Assembly: GCA_019671135.1 (NCBI GenBank)
Contig: JAHRHY010000028.1
Span: 225,323-289,322, forward strand
Direction: 5' to 3'
DNA from: Linnemannia hyalina
Taxonomy: Eukaryota; Mortierellomycota; Mortierellomycetes; Mortierellales; Mortierellaceae
DNA length: 64,000 nucleotides
Each line of letters opens with the position of its first letter. The first letter of the stretch is position 1. The notes beneath the pieces are model-generated. The model was not told where the DNA came from. It made no database searches and worked only from the letters and a program-made list of their open reading frames with translations. The translations under genes were made by a program, and so were the position numbers. Shown piece by piece: positions 11,611-24,300 of the stretch.

Positions 11611-13437
11611 GGTGGAACAAAGGGGTGTTTTGATTATGAGGTTGTATTATTTTTCAGTTTTGTGTTTCTGTTTGTGTTTTGTGTTTGAATTGGTAGTGTG
11701 AGTGGACAGGAGTACAGGAGTGAGCACGAAGTAAGAAGGTGAATGAGCGAGGAATAAAGGACGAGGTGAATGTCGGAATGAGAAGAAGTAAAGGTTAATG
11801 AGTGAAGAGCAAGGACGGAGGTAAGGAAAGGAGGAGAAAGTGAATTAAGGAAAAAGGAAAAAAAGAAGTAAAAATGTAAGGTTGAAGTGAAAAGTGATGA
11901 TTTGAGATTCTCCGGATTGGTCGAGCAAAGAGACGAGGAAGAAAGCCGAGTGGACAGATATTCGACAAACTGGTTTAAACATACTCAACCGGTTCTCCTC
12001 CATGTTGACAAATGCCAATCTCAATGCTATGTTTCCACACACGACGGCGGTCCACTCACACTCGTAGACATCCTACACATCCTTCTACTGGCGCCTCAGA
12101 GACACTGCATGCAATGCATCCTCTAGGCTATCAATTGAATCTCCTCTCTCATTCTTTTGCAGCTGCTGTATCGGATAATGCACATCACAGCGACAAACGA
12201 CGCCCCTCCGACTTGTCGGATATATCCTTTTATGTCCAATTTGCATTGACTAAAAACTATGCGGACAACTAGCCTACGTTTTCTCTCCTGTGCAACCCAG
12301 TTCTATGTCCTAAGCCCAGGCAGCATGGCGTTCCTTGCTCATCATCGTATGTTCAGAAGAACGAGTGAGATCATATAGAAAGACCCGATGATTCATGTCC
12401 AAATGAGCTGGAGAGCACGAGAGAGAGAGCTGTGTGCGATAGTAAATATATGAGAGAAGCAGGCGGTCAGGTAGACTAAAACGCATGAACTTTGATCCTT
12501 AATCTTTAGCAAAGGAGAACGAGAGGAGGAGGGTGCATTGGAGATAAAATGCTCGATAGAGCAATGGAGTAATCCAGCGATGTGAGTGAGACATTGAAGG
12601 GCAAAGAAGAGGGCGTTATCTAGAACTTACATACGTCTTGATCAAAATAATCACCAAACGGTCAGCCGTTGGAGAGGTTCGGTGTTATCTTTTGAACGTT
12701 AGGAACGACGGTTGGGAGGAAGAGACAAGAAGTAGGCAAAGAGGACGAAAAGGAACTGGCAGCACTCCTGTAGTGCCCGCTTCACCTGCCTCAAAGGATC
12801 TGCTGTGGTTTCCTGCCATCTACGCTTGGTTATCCACAGCTCAGTAGGTCTCTTTCTTCCTCCTTTCACGTTCTTTGCGAGCTCGACCAACAGAGGTCCT
12901 GTCCTCACATACCTTCATTCTTCATTCATCGAGTCATCATGTGATCAATTAAAATGAAATAGAATCAGCGATCAATATTACTTCCATGCCGTCACCCTTG
13001 CAAAATTTTCAATCCGCGAATCCTGATTGTTTTTTTTGCACAAAAGGCCAGTTCGTCCTTGGAGTTTGTTGTTTCCTTCTCTCTCGCACATTCCACAAAG
13101 GTAGACTACCAGGATGGTCAATTCGCATCTCGTCATCGGGATCCAGGGCATACCTTGCAAGGATCAACACCTGAACACAACAACGATACTGTTTGACATC
13201 ACCTTCAGCAACAAGTAAAGGGAACGGGAAGAAAAGAGGGCTCATCACAGAGAAAAGGATGACTCGCCTGGAATCCGATTACAACTAGCGTTCTTGGATC
13301 TAGAATCGACAAAAAGACAAAGCAACAACTATAATAGCAGGAGGCAATGATAACAGCACCTCGACCTTACCAGTGTCAATCCAGATCAACTCACCAACAA
13401 CTTTTTTTTAATCATTCAATGAATAGAATTATTCAAA
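11611..13437. other. Divergent intergenic region between monooxygenase and S13 genes
   Basis: This 1.8 kb region serves two divergent promoters. The S13-proximal part (about 13300-13437) is AC-rich and lacks an upstream ATG close to the start. No tRNA, snoRNA or convincing ORF was found by eye. The open frames are short and without codon bias. Confidence 0.45.
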
Positions 13438-14365
13438 ATGGGTCGCATGCACAGCAGTGGTAAGGGTATCTCGAGCTCCGCTCTCCCCTACAAGCGTTCT
13501 CCTCCTTCCTGGTTGAAGACCTCCCCCGAGGATGTCTGCGACTCGATCTTCAAGCTCGCCAAGAAGGGTATGACCCCCTCCCAGATCGGTGTCATCCTCC
13601 GCGACTCCCAGGGTATCGCCCAGGTCAAGAGCGTCACCGGTAACAAGATCCTCCGTATCTTGAAGTCCAACGGCCTCGCCCCCGAGATCCCCGAGGATCT
13701 CTACCACTTGATCAAGAAGGCCGTCGCCGTCCGCAAGCATCTCGAGCGTAACCGCAAGGATTGCGATGGAAAGTTCCGCCTCATTTTGATCGAGTCCCGT
13801 ATTCACCGTCTTGCCCGTTACTACAAGACCGCTGGCCAGCTCCCTCCTACCTGGAAATAGTACCATGTCGTTCCATTCCTCCCCACGGTTTTTATGCTTT
13901 GCTCATGATATGTTTGCGTTTTTCTGCTGTTTTTTCTTTCCTCGTTTACCCTCCTACCCCTCTCGCCTTCCCTATACCCTTTTTCTTGACAAACGTTCTC
14001 TTTTTTCATCTTGTTTTCGGACAAGATGGAGACGTTTCCTTTCGGACAGTACGCAGAGTGCTAATGGAGTGCGACCTTTGTCGGGAGTCAACTACACTTG
14101 CTCTTTTACATTGAGAAATGGGAAACTACGAGTGCCCTCGTCTTTCGAGTCAGGGTACTTTAGGATGTTTTCTGTCTCTCTTTGCGGAAAGCCAGTGTAG
14201 TGTTTGCTTCAGACTTGGGCTCAATCTCTGCTCGGTATTGGTCTGTGGATTTCCTTTCTACTTTTGCAACACAACTGCTGTACTATATTAATCATTCGTC
14301 TTTTTTCCTATTTGCTTTTGCAACCTAATAGCGAGTCCGCCACCGCCTCCGCCCTCGTTGCCTAA
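13438..14365 (+). CDS. 40S ribosomal protein S13 (uS15)
   Basis: Two exons, 13438-13859 and 14332-14365, encode 151 residues, the usual eukaryotic length. The N-terminal GRMHSSGKG, the [19 protein letters not shown] block and the [18 protein letters not shown] helix are characteristic. The protein binds 18S rRNA in the central domain of the 40S subunit. The first exon runs into TAG immediately after TGG AAA, which would cut 11 residues. A 472-bp intron instead splits the next Tyr codon (TA/C), and the tiny second exon encodes the conserved C-terminal tail ending TASALVA. Codon use is strongly C-ending, as expected for high expression. The intron is large enough for a snoRNA, but no clear C/D boxes were seen. 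Confidence 0.96.
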
Positions 14366-15173
14366 ATTATTGTTCTCGAACAATAATCTGCTGGGCACTT
14401 GGACACAGCCTTCGTCTTGTCTTGGTCGCGCGCATTTCAATAAAACTGAAAAATCAACAGATGGGCTCCTTCCTCTCCTGGCAAGCGTTTTCAAGTGGAT
14501 TATGATCATTCGTTGCGGACGACTGAACAAATGGATAGTCGATTTCAAGAGGAGTTTTCATGGACATGGCGCGTGAAAAGAGGGGGGGTGCTATGTGTTG
14601 ATGCATGCATGGTTGCAAAGTTTGTTTAGTGTTGTATTGTTTGAGAGGTATGATGACAGCTTATCACTTACCGAGAAAACCCATGTGGTTATTTTGTATT
14701 TCACACTGGCTGACCTCTCAAACATACACAAACTATTCATCTTTTTGCGAATGCTTCAAATGGAGGGAGATGTGGGGGGGGGGGTTATGGTGTTGTTTGT
14801 GTGTTCGATGGGGCTCCGGTCTTTCGTGAAACTTGTTTTTTTTCTCTTGTTTGTCCTGCACGTTTGCTTAGTCTTTTGTTTCTCTCTATCTGGGTTGTTT
14901 GATTGTCAAATGGCAAGCAAGCGACATGTCCTGCGGTTGGATCATCGAGAGAGATTGAAGAGATAGTGAATTCTGTAGACGAGAAAGAACAAGTGGAAGG
15001 AGAAAACTGACCCTTGTCTAGTAGTTCACATTCATACGCATTGGGGAGGGAGACATCAAGGTGTGAGTGGTATAAAAGATGGTAGCCATGAATAAACAGC
15101 ATTTGAAACCACAATTGACGTTTCATATATGATTTGTTCATTTGTTCTTTCTATCCTCAACTGTATGTCTACT
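14366..15173. other. Convergent intergenic region
   Basis: This spacer lies between the S13 and enoyl reductase genes, which converge. It contains a G9 run at 14775-14783 and T-rich tracts. No conserved frame is recognised. Open frames here lack supporting features. Confidence 0.45.
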
Positions 15174-16936
15174 CTATTCCATAAGGAAAACTTGCTTCCC
15201 ATGTCCACCGCTCGCAGCCCGTCCAACAGCATCCCGCAGCCTCTCCTCCAAGACCCCCATATCGGTCGCAGTAATATTCCACTGGTTCCTCGTACACTCG
15301 ACCTCCTCAAACTGTCCCGTCTTCATCACCTCCACCACACGATCAATCATTTCCTGTCGCTCTGTGGGAGAGTGGGAGTCGTTCCAGGCGGTGAGCCAAA
15401 ACCCTGAGGCATGGACGTTTTTGAAGATTTGGAGGGATGCAGGGAGGATTAGGGGTTGGCGCGACATGGCGCCGTATGTTACCAGGTGGCCGCTCTTGCT
15501 GTATTTGTTTTTGTTTGTTTGTTTTGTTTGTGAAGGGATTGGTGTTAGAATGCAGTTAAAGTACATGCACAGAAAAGACAATAATTACAAAAGTAAATAA
15601 TCTAAATTCTTTTCCAAGTACCTGAGTAAGCGAGCCATCTCGGTGGTAGGTTTACCGCCAACACAATTAAAAGCTAACTTGACTTCATGGCCCTTCGTCC
15701 ATGACTTGACAAGTTCCTTGGTCTCAAGTTTACCCAACTGGTCGTCCGTCAGGATATGAGTTGCTCCGAGTTTTGTCAATCGTTCGGCGACTTTTTCGTG
15801 GCCCGGTCGGTTGCGGATGATGTTAATGGTCTTGACGCCCAGAGGTCTTGCGAGCTGGATGACTGCCTCACCTACACCCGAGTTAGCGCCGTTCTGGATC
15901 ACATAGTCGCCTATTTTGTTTGCGGAAGACAGGAGAAGCGTTAGGTTGTTTAGGAGTCATTTTTTTTCTTTCTTGCTGCTTCCGAGGAGCAGAACTGATC
16001 CATAATTTAGATTTTTCTTTGCCAACTTTCTCTTCCCTCTAGTTGCTTACCTGGAGAAAGCGTCCTAAAATCCCTGAGCATTCGATATGCAGTACACGGA
16101 TTAACCGTCAGAGTCGCCAACTGCACAATGTCCAAACTACTCGAATCTCCACCCTCTGTCATCTTCTCGACCGACCTAACCTTTGTCAAATCCTTGGCCA
16201 GAAAATTCCCATGCGACCGCCAAGTCCCCAACCCTGCAGATCCCATGACCACCCAATCGCCGACTTTGAAATGAGATGAGGCCTTGGATCCGACTTTTGT
16301 TACTTTGGCGACGCCCTCATTACCGGCGACTGCTACTGGCGTGAGGGTGGGGGCAGAGGTGGTGGCGGAAGGGGAGGAGTAGAGGTGGGTGGTCATGGGA
16401 GGTTTGAGGGGGTAGACTCCTTCGATTTGGTTGATGTCTGCCGGGTTGATGGGGGATGCCAGGAATTGGACCTGGACGGCGTCGTCTCCTGGAGGTGTCA
16501 ACGTATGCTTCAGCACCCTACACGACAAAGGTACAAAAACAAAAAGAAGTAGGTGGCTGATTAGGATCCTGTGGTCTTGGGGATTTGGCAGCTTGGGTTG
16601 TATCAACATCGCGAATGTGAACAAAAGAAGGAGGGAAGAGAGGGAGGGGGGTCGTTACTTGAGGACTTCGGTGGGACGACCGTATTCGGAATAGACGAGT
16701 GCTGTTGCACGGGTCAGGTCCTTGAACCCACTGCTTCCTTCCCAGGCCGAGGAGGACAGGTGTCTCTTTTGTGAGACTGTTGCTCCTGTCACTATTGCTG
16801 TATGTTGGAAGGACTTTGTGGTCATAGGTCTGGCAAGAGAACGGGTGATGGGGTTGTGAAGAGTCATTGTTCGGCGCGACATGAGTGACAGGGTGGGAGC
16901 AGCGGCCTTTGACGCGTGCATTGCGCGTGTTGCCAT
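15174..16936 (-). CDS. Mitochondrial trans-2-enoyl-ACP/CoA reductase (MECR/Etr1 family)
   Basis: Four exons, 16936-16659, 16517-16051, 15910-15622 and 15498-15174, give 452 residues with phase-consistent GT-AG introns. The N-terminal ~60 residues are rich in Arg, Ser and Thr with almost no acids, a mitochondrial targeting presequence. The MDR fold follows: LASPINPADINQIEGVYP (catalytic Tyr region), VGNEGV-type AVAGNEGVAKV, VGDWVV, TAYRMLRDF, then the nucleotide-binding NGANSGVGEAVIQLA and VKTINIIRNRP. The C-terminus has KSGHLVTYGAMSRQP and the FWLTAW motif. This enzyme performs the last NADPH-dependent step of mitochondrial fatty acid synthesis, which supplies the lipoate precursor. It needs no catalytic zinc, and none of the zinc-ligand motifs of alcohol dehydrogenases is present. 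Confidence 0.93.
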
Positions 16937-17180
16937 GGTGTTTGTGGGGGTGGGTGATGAGTGGAGTGGAGAGTGGGTGTTGTTTCGCTTGATTCCTGTT
17001 GCGCTTGAAGGGGTGTCCTGAAATCTGTTGACGGTTGTAGAGAAACGAATGAAGCAAAGAAAAAAGGGAAGAGATCTTTTTGCCCGCGTGTGAACGGGGG
17101 GTTTTTTTTATCAAACTGAACCCATGGGGCACAGAAAAATGGACTGCTTTCTTAGTTTATTTTTCGCGTAGGTGAGAGGG

Positions 17181-19257
17181 TTATTGGACACGAACCCAGG
17201 TGCCTTCGGAAGGAATACCGTTCTCAACAACAGTCATCTGGTACCATCCAGGAGGCGTCAACGCCCCATCCCTGGGTCCCTTGACCTTCAACTTATCCAA
17301 CCCACCCTCCCTATTCACCACATACCCAACAACCTCCAACCCCACCAACCGCTGGCTCATATGTGTCGAGTGTGTCACAAACCCGCCATTCAACAGGTTC
17401 ACCTGCACCCTCGACGGTTTTCCACCAGCATTGCCTTCTTTGGGTGTAAGGACCTGGGCCTCGGAGGTAACGAGCCCGCTGTAAAATTGGACCTCGATCT
17501 CAAAGACGGTGTTGAACGAGATTATGTTCTCGGTCGCGGGACCATCGCCCTGACCGCGTTCTGGGTTTGCGTTGGTTTCTTGAAGGGTTTGGATGGAGAG
17601 CGCTTCGGGACGTTTGATGGTACGACCGATGGTGCGTCCTGCTGCGAGGAGTGGGCGAGGGGTGTCGGTGAACATGTATCCGGGGGAGAACATCTCGACG
17701 CGGTATTCGACTGGGAACTCGGACCATTCGAGAGTGTTTGCGTTGGGGTTCGACCCGGCGACCATGACGCGGCCGTCGAGGACTGGCATGGCGATCGAGT
17801 GGTAGAGGCGGGGGATGTAGGAGGGGTTCTGGATCGTGAAGCGTGAGTTTGCCTGGATGGTTTCGGAGGTGTCCCAGGGTTGGTACCGGATGGGTCTCAA
17901 TACAGGATCCTTGGCGCGTCCGTATCCTGCGGTGCCGCGATTGGCACCATTAAACATCATCACCGACCCGTCTGGGAGGAGCGTCAAATCAGGCATCATC
18001 CGTCCCATCGGCATATCCTCCATGACCCAATCCGCATCCTTGGCCAGAGGTTTAATCCGTCCGCATTGGTCTTGTCCTTTCGCCTGGGAGGAGAATTCGG
18101 TGGCGCCTCCACAGATGAGAACTTCTGGTTCGTAGTTGGATTCGGGGCGGAGGGGGAGGAGGACAGAGCCACCGGAGAGGGGGTAGTTGCGTGGTGGGCC
18201 GGGGAGTTCGGGGAGGTTTTTGAGGATGGACCAGGTTTTTGTGGAGAAGATGATTCCCCGGGTGTTTGCAAAGATGAACAGGTTACCGTCCGGGAGCAGA
18301 TGCGCCATCTTTTTTTTTGTCATATAGGAAATGTAAACAAAACGCACAGACAAGGGGTTAGTTTTATCAAGAACCAAGTAAACGTGAAAAAACTACATTC
18401 GTCAACTACAGACGGACACAAGGAAGGAAGAAAAACTTACTGGATACAAGTTATAAGGCAGGGTTTCTTCCAAGAACGCAAAATGAGTGGGATTACTTTC
18501 CAAAGGCGGATACAACTCCCAGGAAGGGACCCCAATCTCTTTATCATTCACTGAAGCACCCTTGGTAGAACCACCCATAATAAAGAGTCGTCCATCGGCG
18601 AGGGCCTCGACGGTGGGGTACCAACGTCCGGCTTTGAGGGTGATGTCGTTGCGAGTGTCCCAGTCGCAGCGGGAGTGGGTTGCGTTGCAGGAGGAGAGGA
18701 AACGGAGAGAGTTCCAGCCTTCGGCTATGTTTGCCTGTGCTTCTGCACCGCCTAGTGAGATGATCGTCTAATTTTCGTTTTGGTTGATTGGAGGGAAAGA
18801 AATGAAGTTGGTTAGGATGAGGGCAGGATAAGCTGGGATATGCATACTTTTGTTGTCAATATGAAGACAATTCATGTCGTTCTGCACCAGACTATTGTTC
18901 AATTAGACATACATACACAACATACCCACACACCATAAACGAATAAACAGAGCGACAAAAAACAACAAAAAAGTCTTACACCATCGGGACGGTATCCACC
19001 CGCAGAACAGAATTGGTTCGTCTTTGTATGCAGCGGTCTAAACGTCGACTCGTCAATATCATACTCGACCGAAAACGAAAACTGTTCCGCATTCTCCGTC
19101 AAGAACGCATGGGTGTTCTTCTCGACTTTTTCCAAGAGTACAATCTTGTTGGTGTTGGGGATCAACGTTGCATGCATGGCGCTGACACCAGATACGCCGA
19201 CGAGGTCCCATTGGCCGAGGTGGCGGCTCGTTCCTTCGTATTGAAAACGGAGTTGTG

Positions 19258-19289
<32 letters not shown>

Positions 19290-19726
19290 CCTTTGTTTCC
19301 TGCTTTTGGAGGTTTTTTTTTTACTACTACTGGTTTGGCGCCGACTTTATTGGCGGCAAAGGAGTAGACGCTTTCCAGGATAGAAGCCAGTGCTCCCTTT
19401 TGAGTATCGTCCTGTCCTTCCTCCTCTTGCAAATGCTCCCCTGCTTGCTCTTCCTCCTCCATTACGATATTGAAATTTGCAAGCTGCTCCTGCTGCTCCT
19501 GGTTCTCATCACTCCCTCGAAAGTGGTGCCGGTTGTTGTCATTATTGATCCTAACGAAATTGGTGAGCGAGTCGAATAAAGAAGCATCCGCGGCGACGAC
19601 CAAGGATCTTGATGATTGTGATGGGGAAGGTGAAGAGGAGAGGATGAGGAGAGCGCCTAAGAGGATTTGAGTTGTTGCTTGGCCTAGGGAGAGGATTGTG
19701 CCGCGCTTGTGGCGGAGATGGACCAT
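17181..19726 (-). CDS. Secreted glyoxal oxidase (copper radical oxidase)
   Basis: Exons 19726-18980, 18767-18441 and 18308-17181 join in frame to 733 residues. A hydrophobic segment (residues ~13-35) after a basic start fits a signal peptide. The catalytic set of the galactose/glyoxal oxidase family is visible: Cys240 in QFCSAGG and Tyr299 in GRWYPT, expected to form the Tyr-Cys cofactor; Tyr527-His528 in RLYHS; and His671 in VTHSTH. Kelch-like blades follow, and the C-terminal ~100 residues match the DUF1929 cap. The enzyme oxidises small aldehydes and releases H2O2 outside the cell. Between the signal and the catalytic domain lies an acidic, Gln/Glu-rich linker including an Asp run (about 19260-19290). 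Exon 3 begins after an A-rich acceptor. The start at 19726 gives the best signal peptide; an upstream extension is unlikely. Confidence 0.9.
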
Positions 19727-20948
19727 TGTGTTGTGTGGGATGAGCTGATGGTAGGGTATAGAGAGGGTATAGGGTAAGGAGGGGTAAGAAGGAAGGGGAA
19801 GGGTGCCGTTGGAGGGGTGGTGATATGTAGAGGAGGAGGAGGGGAGGGGGTATATGATCTGGTGGAGATGGAGTTGAAGAAAATGAAGAAAAGAAAGGAT
19901 AATAAATGTGTGAAGAAAAGACAAGAGTATGAAAAGAAGCATGACATGCACAAAGAAAACTTGTATGGTGCAGATGGACGTTTTTTTTCCAATTCCCGTT
20001 GGTGCCAAGATGCAGAGAGAGAGGACCTGCTTTATTCCTACGATCGCACCGTTTTAATCGGCCCATGCAGCAATGTCGATATCGTTGACAAATGCTTCTT
20101 TTCAGGATCAATTGAATCCTAAATTCCACTTCTTCCCTGTTGATCCTTCTTGGGAAAATGAGAAGTAAGGAGTGAAGGGACGCGTAAAGGGAAAATTATT
20201 AAGGGAAGGAGTGCACAGACAAGGAGAGAGTGAGAACAACCGTTGCTCGCAGAAATAGAAAGGCAACCATGGGACAATAGCCAAGAGGCAGCGGTCGAGT
20301 AGCCAACGTCCGCTTCGAAAGAAAAGATCGCGGTTCCTCTCTCTCAGAAGTGTCCACGTACGATTTAGTGATACTATATGTGTACGTGATGGACACTTCC
20401 TTCATCAGCCATTATCCTCCAATCCGGCGATCAGTAGTGATTTGAATTTCAGACAACGACCCTGATTTGATCAGACAGAAGGAACCCACCCTATCCCTGG
20501 AGCAATTGAGAGAGAGAGGAGAGAGTGTGTTGTGGTGAGTGATGATGGTGATGATGTGTACAAGTTGATCGTGTGATGTAGAGTGATGTAGACCTGCAGA
20601 GCAACAGCATAGACTGCATGTATCTATCTATCTCTACCCAAGAACAAAAACGACGGGAATAGGGCTATGCAGTAGAAAAGCACGTCAACAAACGGGAAGA
20701 AACGAAGAAACGAAGAATGCAAGACTATCTGGAAAGAAGTCGACAGAGCAGAACAGACAGACAGGGCCAATGATCAACTGAAGAAGTATTTCTCTGACGT
20801 TCTTTCCCTTCCCTTCTTTTTTCCTTCTTTCCTTCTTTAACCCTTCTCTCACCCCTTCCCTTCCCGTCTTCTTATCGTCTTCCTTGCTTGCCTCCTCTTT
20901 TCTTGTCTGGTCGCCAACCCATTGAGCAAAAAGAGCGCATACAACAGG
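19727..20948. other. Divergent intergenic region
   Basis: This region is upstream of both the glyoxal oxidase (-) and the coiled-coil membrane protein (+). A short imperfect inverted repeat around 20350-20398 (GTGTCCACGTAC ... GTACGTGATGGACAC) could be a regulatory hairpin or a paired binding site. Otherwise I see simple AG-rich and CT-rich tracts. Confidence 0.45.
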
Positions 20949-20957
20949 TATATAATA
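20949..20957 (+). promoter_or_regulatory. TATA-like element upstream of the coiled-coil gene
   Basis: TATATAATA lies ~410 bp before the chosen ATG, implying a long leader. The leader is AC-rich and fits a transcript starting near 20980. Motif evidence only. Confidence 0.4.
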
Positions 20958-21365
20958 TCACTCACACTCACACCTCGACAACAGAACAGCAAAAAGGACT
21001 ACCTCGCTCATTCATTCCACTGCTGGGCTGATCACCTCGACTGGATCAGGCAATAAGGCAAACCAGAGCAAGGACGTGTCATCTGCAGGACAAAGGACAC
21101 CCACTAACACACACGAGCAACACAGACACCACACCTCCTTTTTTTTGTAACACTGGACACAGCAAGAAACAAACGAACAACAACAGACTCATCTTGACGG
21201 CACCTTTGAACCACCAGGAAGAAGGAACCAACGGAACAAATGGCAGACCAGTCTAGATTAACATCACTCTGTGTCCTTCTTGCCATCTCCTCTCATTCCA
21301 TAGATCTCTCTTCTCCCCCGTTTGTCATCTCGGATCGGTCATCAGATCAACACATCAAACTTACA

Positions 21366-24300
21366 ATGGATAACATCGTCAACCCCACCACCATCACCAT
21401 CGGTCTGGTGGTCGCAGGAGCAGGAGCCGCCTACGTCTACCAGAACGTGGTCGAGCCCCAGACAAAGCTTCAGCGAGCCGTCTTGGCCGAGCAGGCTCAG
21501 AAGGAACTTTTGGAGGAGCACGAGTCCGAGGCTGCCAAGCGTGGATCCAAGAAGCAGCCAAAGAAGAGGTAAGCATTTTTCTTTTGTTCTCTCTTGATTG
21601 TTTTCTTGTTGTTCTCTCTTGTTTGTTTTCTTGTTGTTTGAGGAGACGAGTTATTTTCATTCGTTGTCTACGGTGGCACTTATGATCGTTGGTAGGAGTT
21701 AAACGAGAGGAGACAAAGAGTAAACAATAGCGCCATTTTACTTGTTCATACTTGGACGCTTTTGTTGTGTGTTAACGTGAGAAGAAAGCTTTTTTTCCTT
21801 TTAATTCTTGAACTCTACTATTGTTATGTCGTTAACAGGGAGAAAGAGAGAGAGGAAAAGGGGACACAATTACGCCTTTTCTTTCATTGTTGGACTCTCC
21901 GGGATTTGTTTGTCTTTCCTCTTCCACCTCCCCTTCCCCTTTTCTGTAACCCCACAGCAGGAACAAAAAGCAGCTATGCGTTTAACCCGTATTGAAGGAT
22001 AACGAAGGGGTCATTGTTACGAAAGAAGGCCATTTCGTTGTTTGTTCCTTTTTTTCACTGGACAGAGCAAATGGTCAGGATTGTGCACTTTTGTGTAAAA
22101 AGCCTTTTGGTGTCAAGGAACAACCACAACAGCCTTTCTTTTTTTTATTCTTTGTTGTTGTTGGTGATGAATGTGGGTGAGAGGCAAACGAAGGCGATGT
22201 TGTGCGACAAGACAAGGACAAAGAGTTACAAAGGCAACTATACCATGGGAAAACGACGATTGTCAATATTCCTGCCATTCCTGCATTTTCACAAACAGAT
22301 GTTCCCGTCGAAAACAAAGGAGAAACAAAGGACATGGAAATAGGATGATGCTTTTGTTCTTTGTACTTCCAGGAAGTGTTTCAATGGGAGTACCAAAGAA
22401 AATGTTGTTGGGAGAGCCTTTTGTGTCCCCATGGGAAGAATATGCATTCGACAAGATACTCACGGGAAGAACCTTGTTTTTTCCTTCACCCACATCCATC
22501 TTCCTCCTGGTATGTCCATTTGATCTAACCAACCATTTCTTTTATTTTCCCACTTGTCCGTCTTGAACCTTAGACCTGTCCAGGCAGGAGCTCGCCCCAA
22601 GAAGATTGCCGAGGACAACGACACCAACAGCGCGGATGAGGTCGTCGACGAGAGAGTCATCTCCTCCAACCCTTACGATCTCCTCGATGCCACCCCTGCC
22701 CCGACCGTGAGCAAGAAGGCCGCCAAGAAGGCCGCTGCCGCTGCCAAGGCTGCTGCTGCTCCTGCTCCTGCCCCTGCCCCCGTTGTTGAGAAGACCGAGA
22801 AGATCGAGGTTGACATTCCTGCCCCTGCCAAGGTCTTGAGCCCCGTTGTCACCCCCGTGACCGCTTCTGTCGATATCGTCCAGACCAAGGTCGAAGATAC
22901 CAAGGTTGAGGAGCCCAGGGTGTCTGCCAAGAAGGCTAAGAAGGCTGCCAAGGCTGCTGCCGCCGCCGTCGCCGAGCCCGTCAAGGTTACTGAGCCCGTC
23001 AAGATCGTCGAGCCTGTCAAGGTCGTTGAACCCGTCAAGGTTGCCGAGCCAGTCAAGGTTGCCGAGCCCGTCAAGGTCGCCCAGCCTGTCAAGGCCAAGG
23101 CTGTCAAGGAGGAGCCCAAAGTTGTTGAGAAGACTGTTGTTGTTGAGAAGGTTGTCCCCAACGAGGAGTTCGAGGCTCTTCGCGCTGCTTTGGCTGCCAA
23201 AGACAAGGAGGTTGCTGCTGTCACTGTCCAGGCCGAGAAGGTCAAGGCCCAGGTCGAGACTCTTCAAAAGCAGTTGGATGCCAATAGCGACGTCGTCAAG
23301 GCTGCCAAGAAGATCGAGAGCCGTGCCCAGTCCGTCGACTCCAAGATCGAGTCGCTCAACTTTACCAACTCTCTTTTGGTCAAGCAGCTCGCCGTCGAGA
23401 AGCAGAACATCAAAGCCGCTCAAGAGCAGGCTGCCAAGGCTTCGGAAAAGTCTGGACGCGCCGCCGAGTTGGAGCAGCAAATTCAGGATCTTCAACAGAA
23501 CCGCGTCCATCTTGGCGCCCAGATGGACCGTATGAACGAGATCAACCACGACTTGAAGCAGCAGCTTGCTCGCGTCGAGAACGATGCCCAGCAGATGTCG
23601 CGCAATGTCATGGATGCTGAGCACCGCGCCGAGGCTGCCTTGAGAGAACGCAACGAGATTCACCACAAGTGCTCGATGATTTTGACAGAGAAGGATTCCA
23701 GGATTGCCGGACTTGAGGCTGACTACAGATCGTTGGAGAGTGAGCTCGAGAACTCAAAGTTGCAGGTCGAGCAGTACGCTGATGCTGTCAGCCACGCTGA
23801 GGAGGTTGCCCGCAGCCAAGCCGAGTCGTTCGAGGGCGAGAAGCACTCCTTGATCGAAGAGATTGATATGCTTCGCGGTCAGCTTGCCCAGGAGTCGGAT
23901 AAGGTTGCACAGAAGGAGGTTGAAGTCAAGCGTGCTCAGGATGAGCACAAGGCCTTGTCGTCTAAGCACGAGAAGCACATCGCCGTTCTTTCGACTAAAG
24001 AGTCCTCTCTCTCTGCCAAGGAGGCCGAGCTTTCGACCAAGGTTGCCGAGCTGGCCGCCAAGGAGACCGAGCTCACGGTCAAGGTTGCCGAGTTGACTGC
24101 CGCCTACGAGAAGATTACCACCGTCGAGAGCGGTTTGACCAAAGCCAAGAGCGAGGTCGCGGCCAAGGATGCCCTGATCAAGGAGCTTCAGGGCAACCAT
24201 GCCTCCACCGTCAGCACCCAGCAGGAGCAGTTTGACCATTTGACCAAGGAGTTGGAGACCTCCAACACCCAGATCGCCTCATTGGTCGAGAAGCAGCAGA

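Noticed and set aside
20350..20398. Rho-independent-like terminator or riboswitch
   Set aside because: The inverted repeat is short and imperfect and lies in a eukaryotic promoter region. It is noted only as a possible binding site.
22542..23666. 374-codon antisense frame opposite the coiled-coil gene
   Set aside because: Its Leu/Gly-rich composition mirrors the biased codon use of the sense strand; no domain is present.
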